A stretch of 7,672 bases of DNA from CAZBDU01 sp964490725 (GCA_964490725.1 CAZBDU010000157.1:1-7672); one strand, 5' to 3'. Positions 1-5,419 are shown, counted from the first letter of the stretch. Translations and numbers: made by a program. Notes: generated by a model from the sequence alone, not told the origin.

Positions 1-39
1 CCCGCAGCCGCGGGGCGGGTGCTGCCGGATCCGGAGTGA
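1..39 (+). CDS. Possible C-terminal tail of an upstream gene (partial)
   Basis: Reading from base 1, frame 1 is open for 12 codons (PAAAGRVLPDPE) and stops with TGA at 37-39. It is followed by GC-rich hairpins and then a strong promoter, which is what one expects after the end of a gene. The fragment is too short to recognise a family. Frame 2 is also open here and continues to base 250, so the choice of frame rests only on the position of the stop ahead of the promoter. It could equally be non-coding. Confidence 0.3.
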   Translation, partial: PAAAGRVLPDPE

Positions 40-50
40 CCGGCGGCGCC

Positions 51-85
51 GCCCGCCGCGGGCCGCGAGGCGGCGGGCCCTCGCG
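51..85. terminator. Two overlapping GC-only hairpins, possible weak terminator
   Basis: A perfect 9-bp inverted repeat pairs GCCCGCCGC (51-59) with GCGGCGGGC (70-78) around a 10-base loop. A second perfect 7-bp repeat pairs CGCGAGG (64-70) with CCTCGCG (79-85). The two share bases and cannot form together. Only TT follows the second stem, so there is no U-tract and this is not a classical intrinsic terminator. Its place between the TGA at 37-39 and the promoter at 86-114 suggests a transcription boundary, but the function is inferred. Confidence 0.3.
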
Positions 86-114
86 TTGCCAGCCCGCCGG
101 CTCCTCGTTATAAT
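86..114 (+). promoter_or_regulatory. Strong sigma-70 type promoter for the methyltransferase-transporter operon
   Basis: The -35 box is TTGCCA (86-91, 5 of 6 matches to TTGACA), the spacer is exactly 17 bp (92-108), and the -10 box is a perfect TATAAT (109-114). An AT-rich hexamer stands out in this GC-rich sequence. Transcription would start near 120-122, giving a leader of about 125 bases before the GTG at 247. It is the best promoter match in the window. It most simply drives the two plus-strand genes at 247-1814; a separate small RNA in the leader is possible but not seen. Confidence 0.75.
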
Positions 115-145
115 CCCGCTGGAAAAGGTGACCCGCAGGTTCGCA

Positions 146-250
146 ATGAAGCTTCGACGCATCGCTCGGCATTTCCCCTCGCACATGCCGTCCCACCCGC
201 CCGCGGAGCTGCGGAGCGGCCGGGAACGGCCCGCCTGGAGTCGGCCGTGA
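146..250 (+). CDS. Possible upstream ORF / leader peptide (34 aa), overlapping the methyltransferase start
   Basis: An ATG at 146 opens a 34-codon frame whose TGA (248-250) overlaps the GTG start (247-249) of the next gene in a GTGA arrangement, the usual geometry of translational coupling. The predicted peptide begins MKLRRIARHF and is rich in Arg, His and Pro; it has no recognisable domain or signal peptide. The upstream AGG (137-139) is only a weak ribosome binding site. It lies wholly within the leader expected from the promoter at 86-114. The frame is open even upstream of its ATG, so the open stretch could be a chance result of high GC. Confidence 0.25.
   Translation: MKLRRIARHFPSHMPSHPPAELRSGRERPAWSRP
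237..240 (+). promoter_or_regulatory. Ribosome binding site fixing the GTG start at 247
   Basis: GGAG lies 6 bases before the GTG at 247, an ideal spacing. It supports that non-ATG start for the methyltransferase. A small hairpin with 5-bp stems (GGCCG 218-222, CGGCC 227-231) and a GGAA loop sits just upstream and could affect access to the site. Confidence 0.6.
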
Positions 251-915
251 GCGCCCTGCTGCTGGGCCTGTACTTCGCCGTCTGGGCCCTGCTCCACAGC
301 GTGCTGGCCAGCCTGCGGGCCAAGAGACTGGCGGAGGAGCTGTTCGGCAGCGCCGCGCGGCGCTGGTACCGGCTGGCCTTCATTGCGGTGGCCGCGGTGA
401 CGGTGACGCCGCTTTTGGGTCTGTACTTCCTCCTTCCAGACCGGGGAGTGTATTCGGTGCCTTCTCCATGGCGCTGGCTGATGGCAGCGGGCCAGGTGGC
501 CGGCCTGGCCGTCCTGCTGTGGACGGCGGCGGCCGCCGACCCGCAGGGCTCTGCAGGGCTGCGGCGGCTGCGGCCGCGGAGGGTCGGCGGCACCCGCCGG
601 CCGGGGACCGCCCCGCGGCGGAAGGCCGGCCCCTTTGCGGGCGGCCGCCCCCCGGTATTGAAGACCGCCGGACTCTACGCCCTGGTCCGCCATCCGATGT
701 ACCTCGCCGGGATCGTGGTGATGTGGCTCACCCCGCGGATGACCGTCGACCGCCTGGTGCTCTTTGCCCTGGCCACGGCATACCTGTGGATGGGTTCCTT
801 CCACGAGGAGCGGCTCCTGGAACACAAGTTCGGGCAACCCTACCGGGACTACCGCCGCCGCGTGCCGCGGCTCATCCCGGGTCTGCGCCCGGGAAGGCGC
901 AGCAGCCGCTCGTGA
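247..915 (+). CDS. Membrane methyltransferase, isoprenylcysteine carboxylmethyltransferase / MddA / NnrU-like
   Basis: A 222-aa integral membrane protein that probably transfers a methyl group from S-adenosylmethionine to a small or lipophilic substrate. The N-terminal part has the HSVLAS segment (17-22) followed by Lys26, typical of MddA/NnrU-type members, then hydrophobic spans near 1-20, 41-63 and 76-94. The family signature follows: GLYALVRHPMYLAG (142-155, with RHP at 148-150), the span around 155-184, paired Glu187-Glu188, and YRDYRRRVPRLIP (199-211). In characterised relatives the RHP and EE regions help form the cofactor pocket. Residues about 100-136 are an Arg/Gly/Pro-rich loop, more basic than I would expect. 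Known functions in the wider group include methylation of prenylcysteine and of methanethiol; the substrate cannot be told from sequence. The start is GTG with GGAG 6 bases upstream. The stop overlaps the start of the transporter by 4 bp, so the two are translationally coupled. Confidence 0.75.
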   Translation: MSALLLGLYFAVWALLHSVLASLRAKRLAEELFGSAARRWYRLAFIAVAAVTVTPLLGLYFLLPDRGVYSVPSPWRWLMAAGQVAGLAVLLWTAAAADPQGSAGLRRLRPRRVGGTRRPGTAPRRKAGPFAGGRPPVLKTAGLYALVRHPMYLAGIVVMWLTPRMTVDRLVLFALATAYLWMGSFHEERLLEHKFGQPYRDYRRRVPRLIPGLRPGRRSSRS

Positions 916-1814
916 CCCTCCGGCTCTTCCGCGACGATTCCCTGCTGCTGCTCACCGCGGCGGTCTGGGGCTTCGCCTTCGTCGCCCAGCGCGCCGGCAT
1001 GGAGCACGTGGGTCCCTTCACCTTCAACGGGCTGCGCTTCGCCCTGGGCTCCCTGTCAGTCCTTCCCCTGGTGCTCCTGCGCCGCAGCCGGACGGCCGGC
1101 GGCGGCCAGTCCGGGCCGGGAGCCAGCCTTCTCCACGGCCTGCTCGCCGGCCTGGCGCTCTTTGCGGCCTCCACCCTGCAGCAGGTGGGAATCGTCACCA
1201 CCACGGCCGGCAAGGCCGGGTTCATCACCGGGCTGTACGTGGTGCTGGTGCCCCTCTCGGGGCTGCTCTGGGGACAGAAGGCCGGTTGGCGCCGCTGGCT
1301 GGGCGCGGGTCTGGCGGCGGCCGGGCTATACCTGCTCAGCGTCACCGAACGCTTCACCATCTCGCGGGGGGACCTGCTGGTGCTGATCGGAGCGATCTTC
1401 TGGGCCGCCCACGTCCAGATTCTGGGCTGGCTGTCCCCCAGAATGGAGTCGATGCTGCTGGCCTGCCTGCAGTTCGCCGTATGCTCCCTGGCCAGCCTGG
1501 CAACGGCTGTGCTGACCGAGCCCCTGCGTCTGGAGGGGGTCCTCCAGGCCGCAGCACCCATCCTGTACGGCGGTCTGGGCTCCGTGGGTCTGGCCTTCAC
1601 GCTGCAGGTGGTAGTCCAGAGGACCGCGCCCCCGGCTCATGCGGCCATCCTGCTCAGCCTGGAGGGCGTGTTTGCCGTGCTGGGCGGCTGGGTCCTCCTG
1701 GGGGAGGGGCTCTCCCTTCGCGGCCTGCTGGGCTGCCTGCTCATGCTTGCGGGCATGCTGGCCTCCCAGAGCGCCCTCCTGCGCAGCCCCCGCGCCCGGC
1801 GGGCTCCGCCGTAG
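912..1814 (+). CDS. EamA-type (DMT superfamily) transporter
   Basis: A 300-aa polytopic inner-membrane protein of the drug/metabolite transporter superfamily, with two EamA repeats and about ten hydrophobic segments. Repeat 1 opens with LLLLTAAVWGFAFVAQ (11-26). It continues through GPFTFNGLRFALG (34-46) and the conserved stretch TTTAGKAGFITGLYVVLVP (96-114). Repeat 2 opens with AIFWAAHVQILGWL (161-174). Near the end, SLEGVFAVLGGWVLLGE is the usual EamA glycine/glutamate segment. Members export or import amino acids, purines, nucleotide sugars or other metabolites; no substrate can be named. I chose GTG at 912 because it overlaps the methyltransferase stop as GTGA and gives an N terminus just ahead of the first span. 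The frame stays open upstream to 468, but that stretch is a shadow of the methyltransferase. TAG is at 1812-1814, with no U-tract terminator after it. Confidence 0.85.
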   Translation: MTLRLFRDDSLLLLTAAVWGFAFVAQRAGMEHVGPFTFNGLRFALGSLSVLPLVLLRRSRTAGGGQSGPGASLLHGLLAGLALFAASTLQQVGIVTTTAGKAGFITGLYVVLVPLSGLLWGQKAGWRRWLGAGLAAAGLYLLSVTERFTISRGDLLVLIGAIFWAAHVQILGWLSPRMESMLLACLQFAVCSLASLATAVLTEPLRLEGVLQAAAPILYGGLGSVGLAFTLQVVVQRTAPPAHAAILLSLEGVFAVLGGWVLLGEGLSLRGLLGCLLMLAGMLASQSALLRSPRARRAPP

Positions 1815-1870
1815 CCGGCTGGGGCCGGACCAGGGCGCCCGGCTGCCCGCGCCGCCAAGCGGGGACCCTC

Positions 1871-2548
1871 CTATCCGCCCCCGCGGATGCGCCGTATCAG
1901 CTCCACGGTCTTGCGCACCTCGTTGCGCATGGTGTCGAAGTCGCCAGCCTTGATCAGGTCCTTGCGGATCAGCTTGGAGCCCACCCCCACGCAGACCACG
2001 CCGGCCTCGAACCACGCCTTCAACGAGGCCTCCGTCGGGTCCACTCCCCCGGTGGGCATCATGCTGACCCACGGGCAGGGACCCAGAACCGCCTTGACGA
2101 AGGCCGGCCCACCCACCTGACCTCCCGGAAAAATCTTGACGATCTCACAGCCCAGCTCCTCGGCCAGAGAGATCTCCGAGGCCGTGCCGCAGCCCGGGGA
2201 ATAGGGGATCTTGCGCCTGTTGCAGGCTCTGGCCACCTCCGCGTTCAGCAGGGGACCGACGACGAAGTTGGCGCCCCGGGCGATGTACAAGCCCGCCGTG
2301 ATGGGGTCGATCACCGACCCCACTCCCAGAATGGCGTCGGGAAGCTCTGCGCGACAGTAGCGCTCCAGCTCCGAGAAGACCTCCACCGCGTGGTCGCCCC
2401 GGTTGGTGAACTCCACCACCTTCGCCCCCCCCTCGACGCATGCAGTAGCGATCTTCTTGCATACCTCCAGATCGGGATTGTAGAAGACCGGAATCAGCCC
2501 GATCTCCACCATTGTGTTCAGCACCTTCAACCTGGGAAAACTGGCCAT
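1871..2548 (-). CDS. KDPG/KHG-type aldolase (bifunctional 4-hydroxy-2-oxoglutarate / 2-dehydro-3-deoxyphosphogluconate aldolase)
   Basis: A 225-aa cytosolic class I aldolase of the Eda family, close to the family's usual length. It would cleave a 2-keto-3-deoxy (phospho)sugar acid, or 4-hydroxy-2-oxoglutarate, to pyruvate plus an aldehyde. The Schiff-base lysine is Lys138 in EIVKIFPGG (135-143), and the general acid/base glutamate is Glu46 in KVVEFTNRGDH (43-53). Other family segments are GVGSVIDP (75-82), GANFVVGP (92-99), YSPGCGT (116-122) and MMPTGGVDP (163-171). The FTNRG version belongs to the branch often annotated as bifunctional, so the true substrate is open. ATG at 2548 has GAGGAG 6 bases upstream; the frame extends to a GTG at 2680, but that lies at the predicted transcription start and its product would carry low-complexity GC-rich residues. 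The gene stands alone, with no Edd, KDG kinase or uronate gene nearby. It follows the polymerase on the same strand but has its own promoter. Confidence 0.88.
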   Translation of the reverse strand: MASFPRLKVLNTMVEIGLIPVFYNPDLEVCKKIATACVEGGAKVVEFTNRGDHAVEVFSELERYCRAELPDAILGVGSVIDPITAGLYIARGANFVVGPLLNAEVARACNRRKIPYSPGCGTASEISLAEELGCEIVKIFPGGQVGGPAFVKAVLGPCPWVSMMPTGGVDPTEASLKAWFEAGVVCVGVGSKLIRKDLIKAGDFDTMRNEVRKTVELIRRIRGGG

Positions 2549-2554
2549 CCTTCT

Positions 2555-2560
2555 CTCCTC
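2555..2560 (-). promoter_or_regulatory. Ribosome binding site of the aldolase gene
   Basis: On the minus strand GAGGAG is followed by 6 bases and then the ATG at 2548. This is the strongest ribosome binding site on the minus strand and decides the aldolase start against the in-frame GTG at 2680. Confidence 0.75.
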
Positions 2561-2636
2561 GAAACCTTCGCCTTGACATTGCGGCGCAGCGCGCCCGGCA
2601 GAACCTCCCCGCGCGCCGCCCACCCCGGCGCCTCCC

Positions 2637-2655
2637 CGGGTGCAGGCCGCACCCG
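2637..2655 (-). other. Hairpin in the aldolase leader
   Basis: A perfect 7-bp inverted repeat, CGGGTGC (2637-2643) and GCACCCG (2649-2655), with a 5-base loop. It lies inside the roughly 130-base leader expected between the promoter at 2683-2711 and the ATG at 2548. No U-tract follows in either direction and I recognise no riboswitch class, so a regulatory role is only possible. A further copy of GCACCCGC at 2671-2678 repeats the right arm. Confidence 0.3.
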
Positions 2656-2682
2656 CCGGCCCGCACGCAGGCACCCGCACTC

Positions 2683-2711
2683 AGTAAAGGCGCAAGCCCG
2701 CGGGTTGTCAA
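2683..2711 (-). promoter_or_regulatory. Sigma-70 type promoter for the aldolase gene, overlapping the polB stop codon
   Basis: On the minus strand a perfect TTGACA (complement of 2706-2711) is followed by exactly 17 bases (2689-2705) and TTTACT (complement of 2683-2688, 4 of 6 matches to TATAAT). The -35 box contains the TGA stop of the polymerase gene (2708-2710). Transcription would begin near 2676, leaving a leader of about 130 bases. This lets the aldolase be expressed independently of the polymerase. A 7-bp inverted repeat (2700-2706 with 2713-2719) straddles the -35 box. Confidence 0.65.
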
Positions 2712-2719
2712 GAACCCGC
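2700..2719. repeat. 7-bp inverted repeat across the polB stop and the aldolase -35 box
   Basis: GCGGGTT (2700-2706) and AACCCGC (2713-2719) are perfect complements around a 6-base centre (2707-2712). No U-tract follows on the minus strand, so it is a poor intrinsic terminator for the polymerase. Because it brackets the TTGACA, it could be an operator, a 3'-end stem of the polymerase mRNA, or chance. Confidence 0.35.
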
Positions 2720-5233
2720 ATCGCCCTCGAACAGCCACAGCTGGCCCTCGCCGAACAGGCGGTCCGCCTCCACGCGCAGCACCTCCGCAAAGGTGGAGAC
2801 GATGGGTTTCAGCTGCCGCTCCACGTAGTGCCCGTAGTCGATGGACGCGCTCACCCGGGAGACCGGCTGCGGACCCTCCCGGGTGACCACGTAGCGGATC
2901 AGCCCCCGCCTGTCCTCCGGATCCAGCAGGGCGGCCGCCTGAACGTGGGGCGGGCGGCTGCGCAGGTAGGCCTCGATGGGCTTGCGCAAAGCCTTGCGGT
3001 AGACCAGGGCGCCGTCCAGCTCCCCGCCTTCCAGGCGCCGCAGGACCTCCCGGACCAGCTTCCGCACCTCCTCCCCCGAGCTGCCCGCGAAGACCAGCTC
3101 CAGAAGGCTGATCTGAAAATCGTGGGCCAGGTCGGTCCAGTCGCGCCGGACGGCCTCCATGCCCCGGATCTCGATCCTGGCGCGCAGCTCCGGCCCTGCC
3201 TGCCTGGAGACGCCAGCGCCGGCCGGCTGGGGCCGCCCATCGCCAGCCTCCTCCTCCCGGCGGGCCAGCAGCCCGGCGTAGCCCTTGGCCCGGCCCAGCT
3301 GGCCCCCTCCGGCTCCGCGCAGAGGCGGCAGGAAGAAGCGCTCGTAGAGCTTCTCGAGCTCCAGGCTGAGCCGCGACCGCACTCCGTAGCGAACGCGCAG
3401 GTGGCGCCGCAGCGCCGCGTTCAGGGCGCCGGCCAGCTCCCGCCCCAGGCTGCCTGCGGCCCCGGCCCGGGAGGCCTCCGGCGGGGCGGCAACGAACAGC
3501 GAGTCGGTGTCTCCGTACAACACCTGCAGCCCCCGCCTCTGCAGAAAGTCCCGGCTCCAGGCCAGCAGGTGCTGCCCGAAGGAGGTGATCGCCCCGGACA
3601 GCGCCGAGCCGGCGAACCGGCACCCCGGGGAGCCCAGCACGCCGTAGAAGGAGTTCATGATGATCTTGTACACGAAGGAGGCAATGGCATCGCCCCGGGC
3701 GCGGGCCTCCCTTCGCTCCTGGAAGAAGCGGTCCAGCAGCTCCGGCAGCACCGCCGGCTCGCGGCTGAAGGCCGCACCGTTGGGCGCCCGGATCGGCCCC
3801 CCGCCGTCCGCCGCCTCACCCGACGGCGAGGCCTCGCCGGCTGGACCGTCCTCCTCCAGAGCCGGCCGGTAGCTCAGGGGGTCGATGTTGAAGGTCCGGA
3901 TGATGGAGGGGTAGAGGCTGCGGAAATCGAAGACCATCACACCCTCATGCAGGCCGGGCCGCGGTGGAAGAATCGCGCCCCCCGGCGCGGCTTCCAGCGG
4001 CAGGGAATCCACGCCGGCGGTGGGCGCCACGCGGCCGCGACGGTGCATCGCCTCGATGTAGAGGTGCTCGAAGGCGGGGATGCTGGTCCAGGCGCGATCC
4101 GGCGCCACGCCGATGAGCTGGCAGCGCCGCACGGTGAGCTCGAGCAGGCCCGTCCGCTCCAGGATCTCCGCCACCAGCCGGGCGTCCTCCAGGCAGTAGA
4201 GGCAGAACTCCACGGGGTTCTCCCGGTGCAGACGGTCGATGGCCGAAAGGCGGCTCTCACCCGGGGAAACCTGGAGCCGTTTGCCGCGGCCCAGCACCGC
4301 CTCCGCCACCGTCTCCAGGGTGTAATCCTCGAAGCGCAGGGGGGAGGCCCGCACCAGCCTTGCTCCGTCCCAGGTCTCGCGGCCGGGCACGATGAGCCCC
4401 ACCGACCGGCCCGAGGAGCCGGGCAGAACCACGCTGCGATCCGAAGACCTGCCCAGGTCCATCTCGATGCGGTGGTGGCGGAAGCGCTCCCAGAGCACCC
4501 GGAAGTCGAAGTCGATCACGTTCCAGCCGGTGAGGATGTCGGGGTCCCACAGCCGCAGCTGCTCGCGAAAGGCATCCAGGAGCGCCGCCTCTCCGGGCAG
4601 GCAGGTGATCTCGGAATGTCCCAGCTCCGCGCCGGCAAAGAACACCCTCCCGGCGCGCAGCTCGCGGAAGGGGTCCACCAGGAACATGCCCAACGCCAGC
4701 AGCCGGGAGCTCTGCGGGTCGGTCTCGATGTCCACCGACAGCAGCGAGAGCTGCGGGAGCCACTCCCCCGGCTCCACTTCAGGGTCCACGTACACCCGGC
4801 CCACCCTGCGGCCGGGCCGCGATTCGCCTCGCAGGCGCACCGCTGCGTGGATGCCCCGCTCCAGACGGAAGTGATCGGTGGGCCGCAGGTCCGCCTCGTA
4901 GCTGCGCACCCCCGCCGCCGCCAGAATCGCCCGGGCCTGCCGGCGGCTCTCGGCGCTCTCCCACTCCAGGCGCAGGCAGGGTTCGCCGTCCATGGTGCAG
5001 GGCTGCCCGGCGCCGTCGGAGCCCCTCCGTGCGGGGGGCACCCCCGCCGCCTCGAGAAGCGCGCCGGCCCTCCCGGCGTCGGAGCGGCGAAGGTAGAGGT
5101 GGGGCCGGTAGCGCTGCTCCACCGCCGCGAAGGTGTCCCCGCCGCGCAGCCTGCCGATGAGGTACAGCCGGGTGCGCCCGCGCACGGTGCGCGCGTAGGA
5201 ATGGACGATGAAGCCCTCCACCCACTGCTGCAT
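2708..5233 (-). CDS. polB: Family B DNA polymerase, DNA polymerase II type, with 3'-5' exonuclease
   Basis: An 841-aa protein collinear with E. coli Pol II (783 aa) along its whole length; Pol II works in repair, replication restart and translesion synthesis. The exonuclease motifs are present: SVDIET (166-171; Asp168, Glu170), NVIDFD (238-243) and YCLED (346-350; Tyr346, Asp350). So are the polymerase motifs: motif A DFRSLYPSI (436-444, Asp436), motif B KIIMNSFYG (523-531, Lys523) and motif C YGDTDS (573-578, Asp575 and Asp577). A KGY segment (650-652) and GMEAVRRDWT (691-700) match the Pol II thumb region. The C terminus carries QLWLF (831-835), like the sliding-clamp-binding QLGLF of E. 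coli Pol II. All catalytic residues are intact. The extra length lies mainly in GC-rich linkers near 457-488 and 656-684. ATG at 5233 is the only sensible start near the family N terminus (QQWVEGFIVH); no Shine-Dalgarno precedes it, as GGGGG ends one base before the ATG. In E. coli this gene is SOS-induced; I see no standard LexA box here. Confidence 0.93.
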   Translation of the reverse strand: MQQWVEGFIVHSYARTVRGRTRLYLIGRLRGGDTFAAVEQRYRPHLYLRRSDAGRAGALLEAAGVPPARRGSDGAGQPCTMDGEPCLRLEWESAESRRQARAILAAAGVRSYEADLRPTDHFRLERGIHAAVRLRGESRPGRRVGRVYVDPEVEPGEWLPQLSLLSVDIETDPQSSRLLALGMFLVDPFRELRAGRVFFAGAELGHSEITCLPGEAALLDAFREQLRLWDPDILTGWNVIDFDFRVLWERFRHHRIEMDLGRSSDRSVVLPGSSGRSVGLIVPGRETWDGARLVRASPLRFEDYTLETVAEAVLGRGKRLQVSPGESRLSAIDRLHRENPVEFCLYCLEDARLVAEILERTGLLELTVRRCQLIGVAPDRAWTSIPAFEHLYIEAMHRRGRVAPTAGVDSLPLEAAPGGAILPPRPGLHEGVMVFDFRSLYPSIIRTFNIDPLSYRPALEEDGPAGEASPSGEAADGGGPIRAPNGAAFSREPAVLPELLDRFFQERREARARGDAIASFVYKIIMNSFYGVLGSPGCRFAGSALSGAITSFGQHLLAWSRDFLQRRGLQVLYGDTDSLFVAAPPEASRAGAAGSLGRELAGALNAALRRHLRVRYGVRSRLSLELEKLYERFFLPPLRGAGGGQLGRAKGYAGLLARREEEAGDGRPQPAGAGVSRQAGPELRARIEIRGMEAVRRDWTDLAHDFQISLLELVFAGSSGEEVRKLVREVLRRLEGGELDGALVYRKALRKPIEAYLRSRPPHVQAAALLDPEDRRGLIRYVVTREGPQPVSRVSASIDYGHYVERQLKPIVSTFAEVLRVEADRLFGEGQLWLFEGDAGS

Positions 5234-5240
5234 GCCCCCA

Positions 5241-5246
5241 AGTGTA
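5241..5246 (-). promoter_or_regulatory. Possible -10 element of polB, suggesting a leaderless or near-leaderless transcript
   Basis: On the minus strand TACACT (4 of 6 matches to TATAAT, and a TANNNT motif) ends 7 bases before the ATG at 5233. A start 7 bases after a -10 box would fall on the ATG itself. This fits the lack of a proper Shine-Dalgarno. The matching -35 position reads GGATCG, which is poor, so recognition would depend on the -10 box or on an activator. Confidence 0.35.
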
Positions 5247-5249
5247 ACC

Positions 5250-5279
5250 GCTGCGGGCCGCCCCGATCCATCCCGCAGC
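5250..5279. repeat. 8-bp perfect inverted repeat upstream of polB, operator-like
   Basis: GCTGCGGG (5250-5257) and CCCGCAGC (5272-5279) are perfect complements with 14 bases between them. The element starts 3 bases upstream of the possible polB -10 box and covers its spacer and -35 region, where a repressor or activator would bind. It is not a canonical LexA box (CTGT-N8-ACAG or GAAC-N4-GTTC). The role is inferred from position only. Confidence 0.45.
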
Positions 5280-5296
5280 CGGACGGCCTGCGCCCC

Positions 5297-5341
5297 CCGC
5301 CCCCGGCGGCCGAGGGGCCGCTCCCGAGGCGCCGGGGGCGG
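5297..5341. repeat. 12-bp perfect GC-only inverted repeat in the divergent intergenic region
   Basis: CCGCCCCCGGCG (5297-5308) and CGCCGGGGGCGG (5330-5341) are exact complements around a 21-base loop. It lies between the divergent polymerase and hydrolase genes, upstream of both predicted transcription starts, so it should not normally be transcribed from either. It could be a shared protein-binding site, a cruciform-prone insulator, or a terminator of some other transcript, though no U-tract follows on either strand. Confidence 0.5.
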
Positions 5342-5352
5342 CAGCCAGCCTA

Positions 5353-5382
5353 TTGACCGGCCGGCCGGCTGGCAGCTACTCT
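5353..5382 (+). promoter_or_regulatory. Possible promoter of the hydrolase-murE operon
   Basis: TTGACC (5353-5358, 5 of 6 matches) is followed by 18 bases made largely of CCGG repeats and then TACTCT (5377-5382, 3 of 6 matches). Transcription would start near 5389, about 31 bases before the ATG at 5420. The -35 box is good and the -10 box weak. Confidence 0.4.
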
Positions 5383-5419
5383 GCTTGCGGGCGCCCGGCG
5401 GCGTCCGGCGGCTATCACC

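Noticed and set aside
115..246. Riboswitch or tRNA-like structure in the methyltransferase leader
   Set aside because: I could find no conserved riboswitch core, T-box sequence or cloverleaf; only short palindromes such as GAAGCTTC and one small GGAA-loop hairpin are present.
1815..1870. Bidirectional terminator between the converging transporter and aldolase genes
   Set aside because: Only short GC repeats are present (AGCCGG/CCGGCT with a 20-base loop, GGGCGCCC), with no U-tract on either strand. Any termination here is probably factor-dependent and not visible.
2573..2578. TTGACA on the plus strand near the aldolase start
   Set aside because: No -10-like hexamer lies 16-18 bases downstream (the region is GC-only) and no plus-strand gene follows.
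2145..3623. A 492-codon minus-strand frame across the aldolase-polB boundary
   Set aside because: It overlaps both real genes out of frame and has no family motif; it is a GC shadow.
5251..5278. LexA box upstream of polB
   Set aside because: CTG and CAG occur at the ends of the inverted repeat, but the spacing is far longer than in the E. coli or Gram-positive LexA consensus.
764..5356. A 1530-codon open frame on the plus strand covering the transporter, aldolase and most of polB
   Set aside because: It runs antisense to two genes with clear conserved motifs and its product is low-complexity Pro/Gly/Arg/Ala with no recognisable domain. Long stop-free antisense frames are expected at this GC content.
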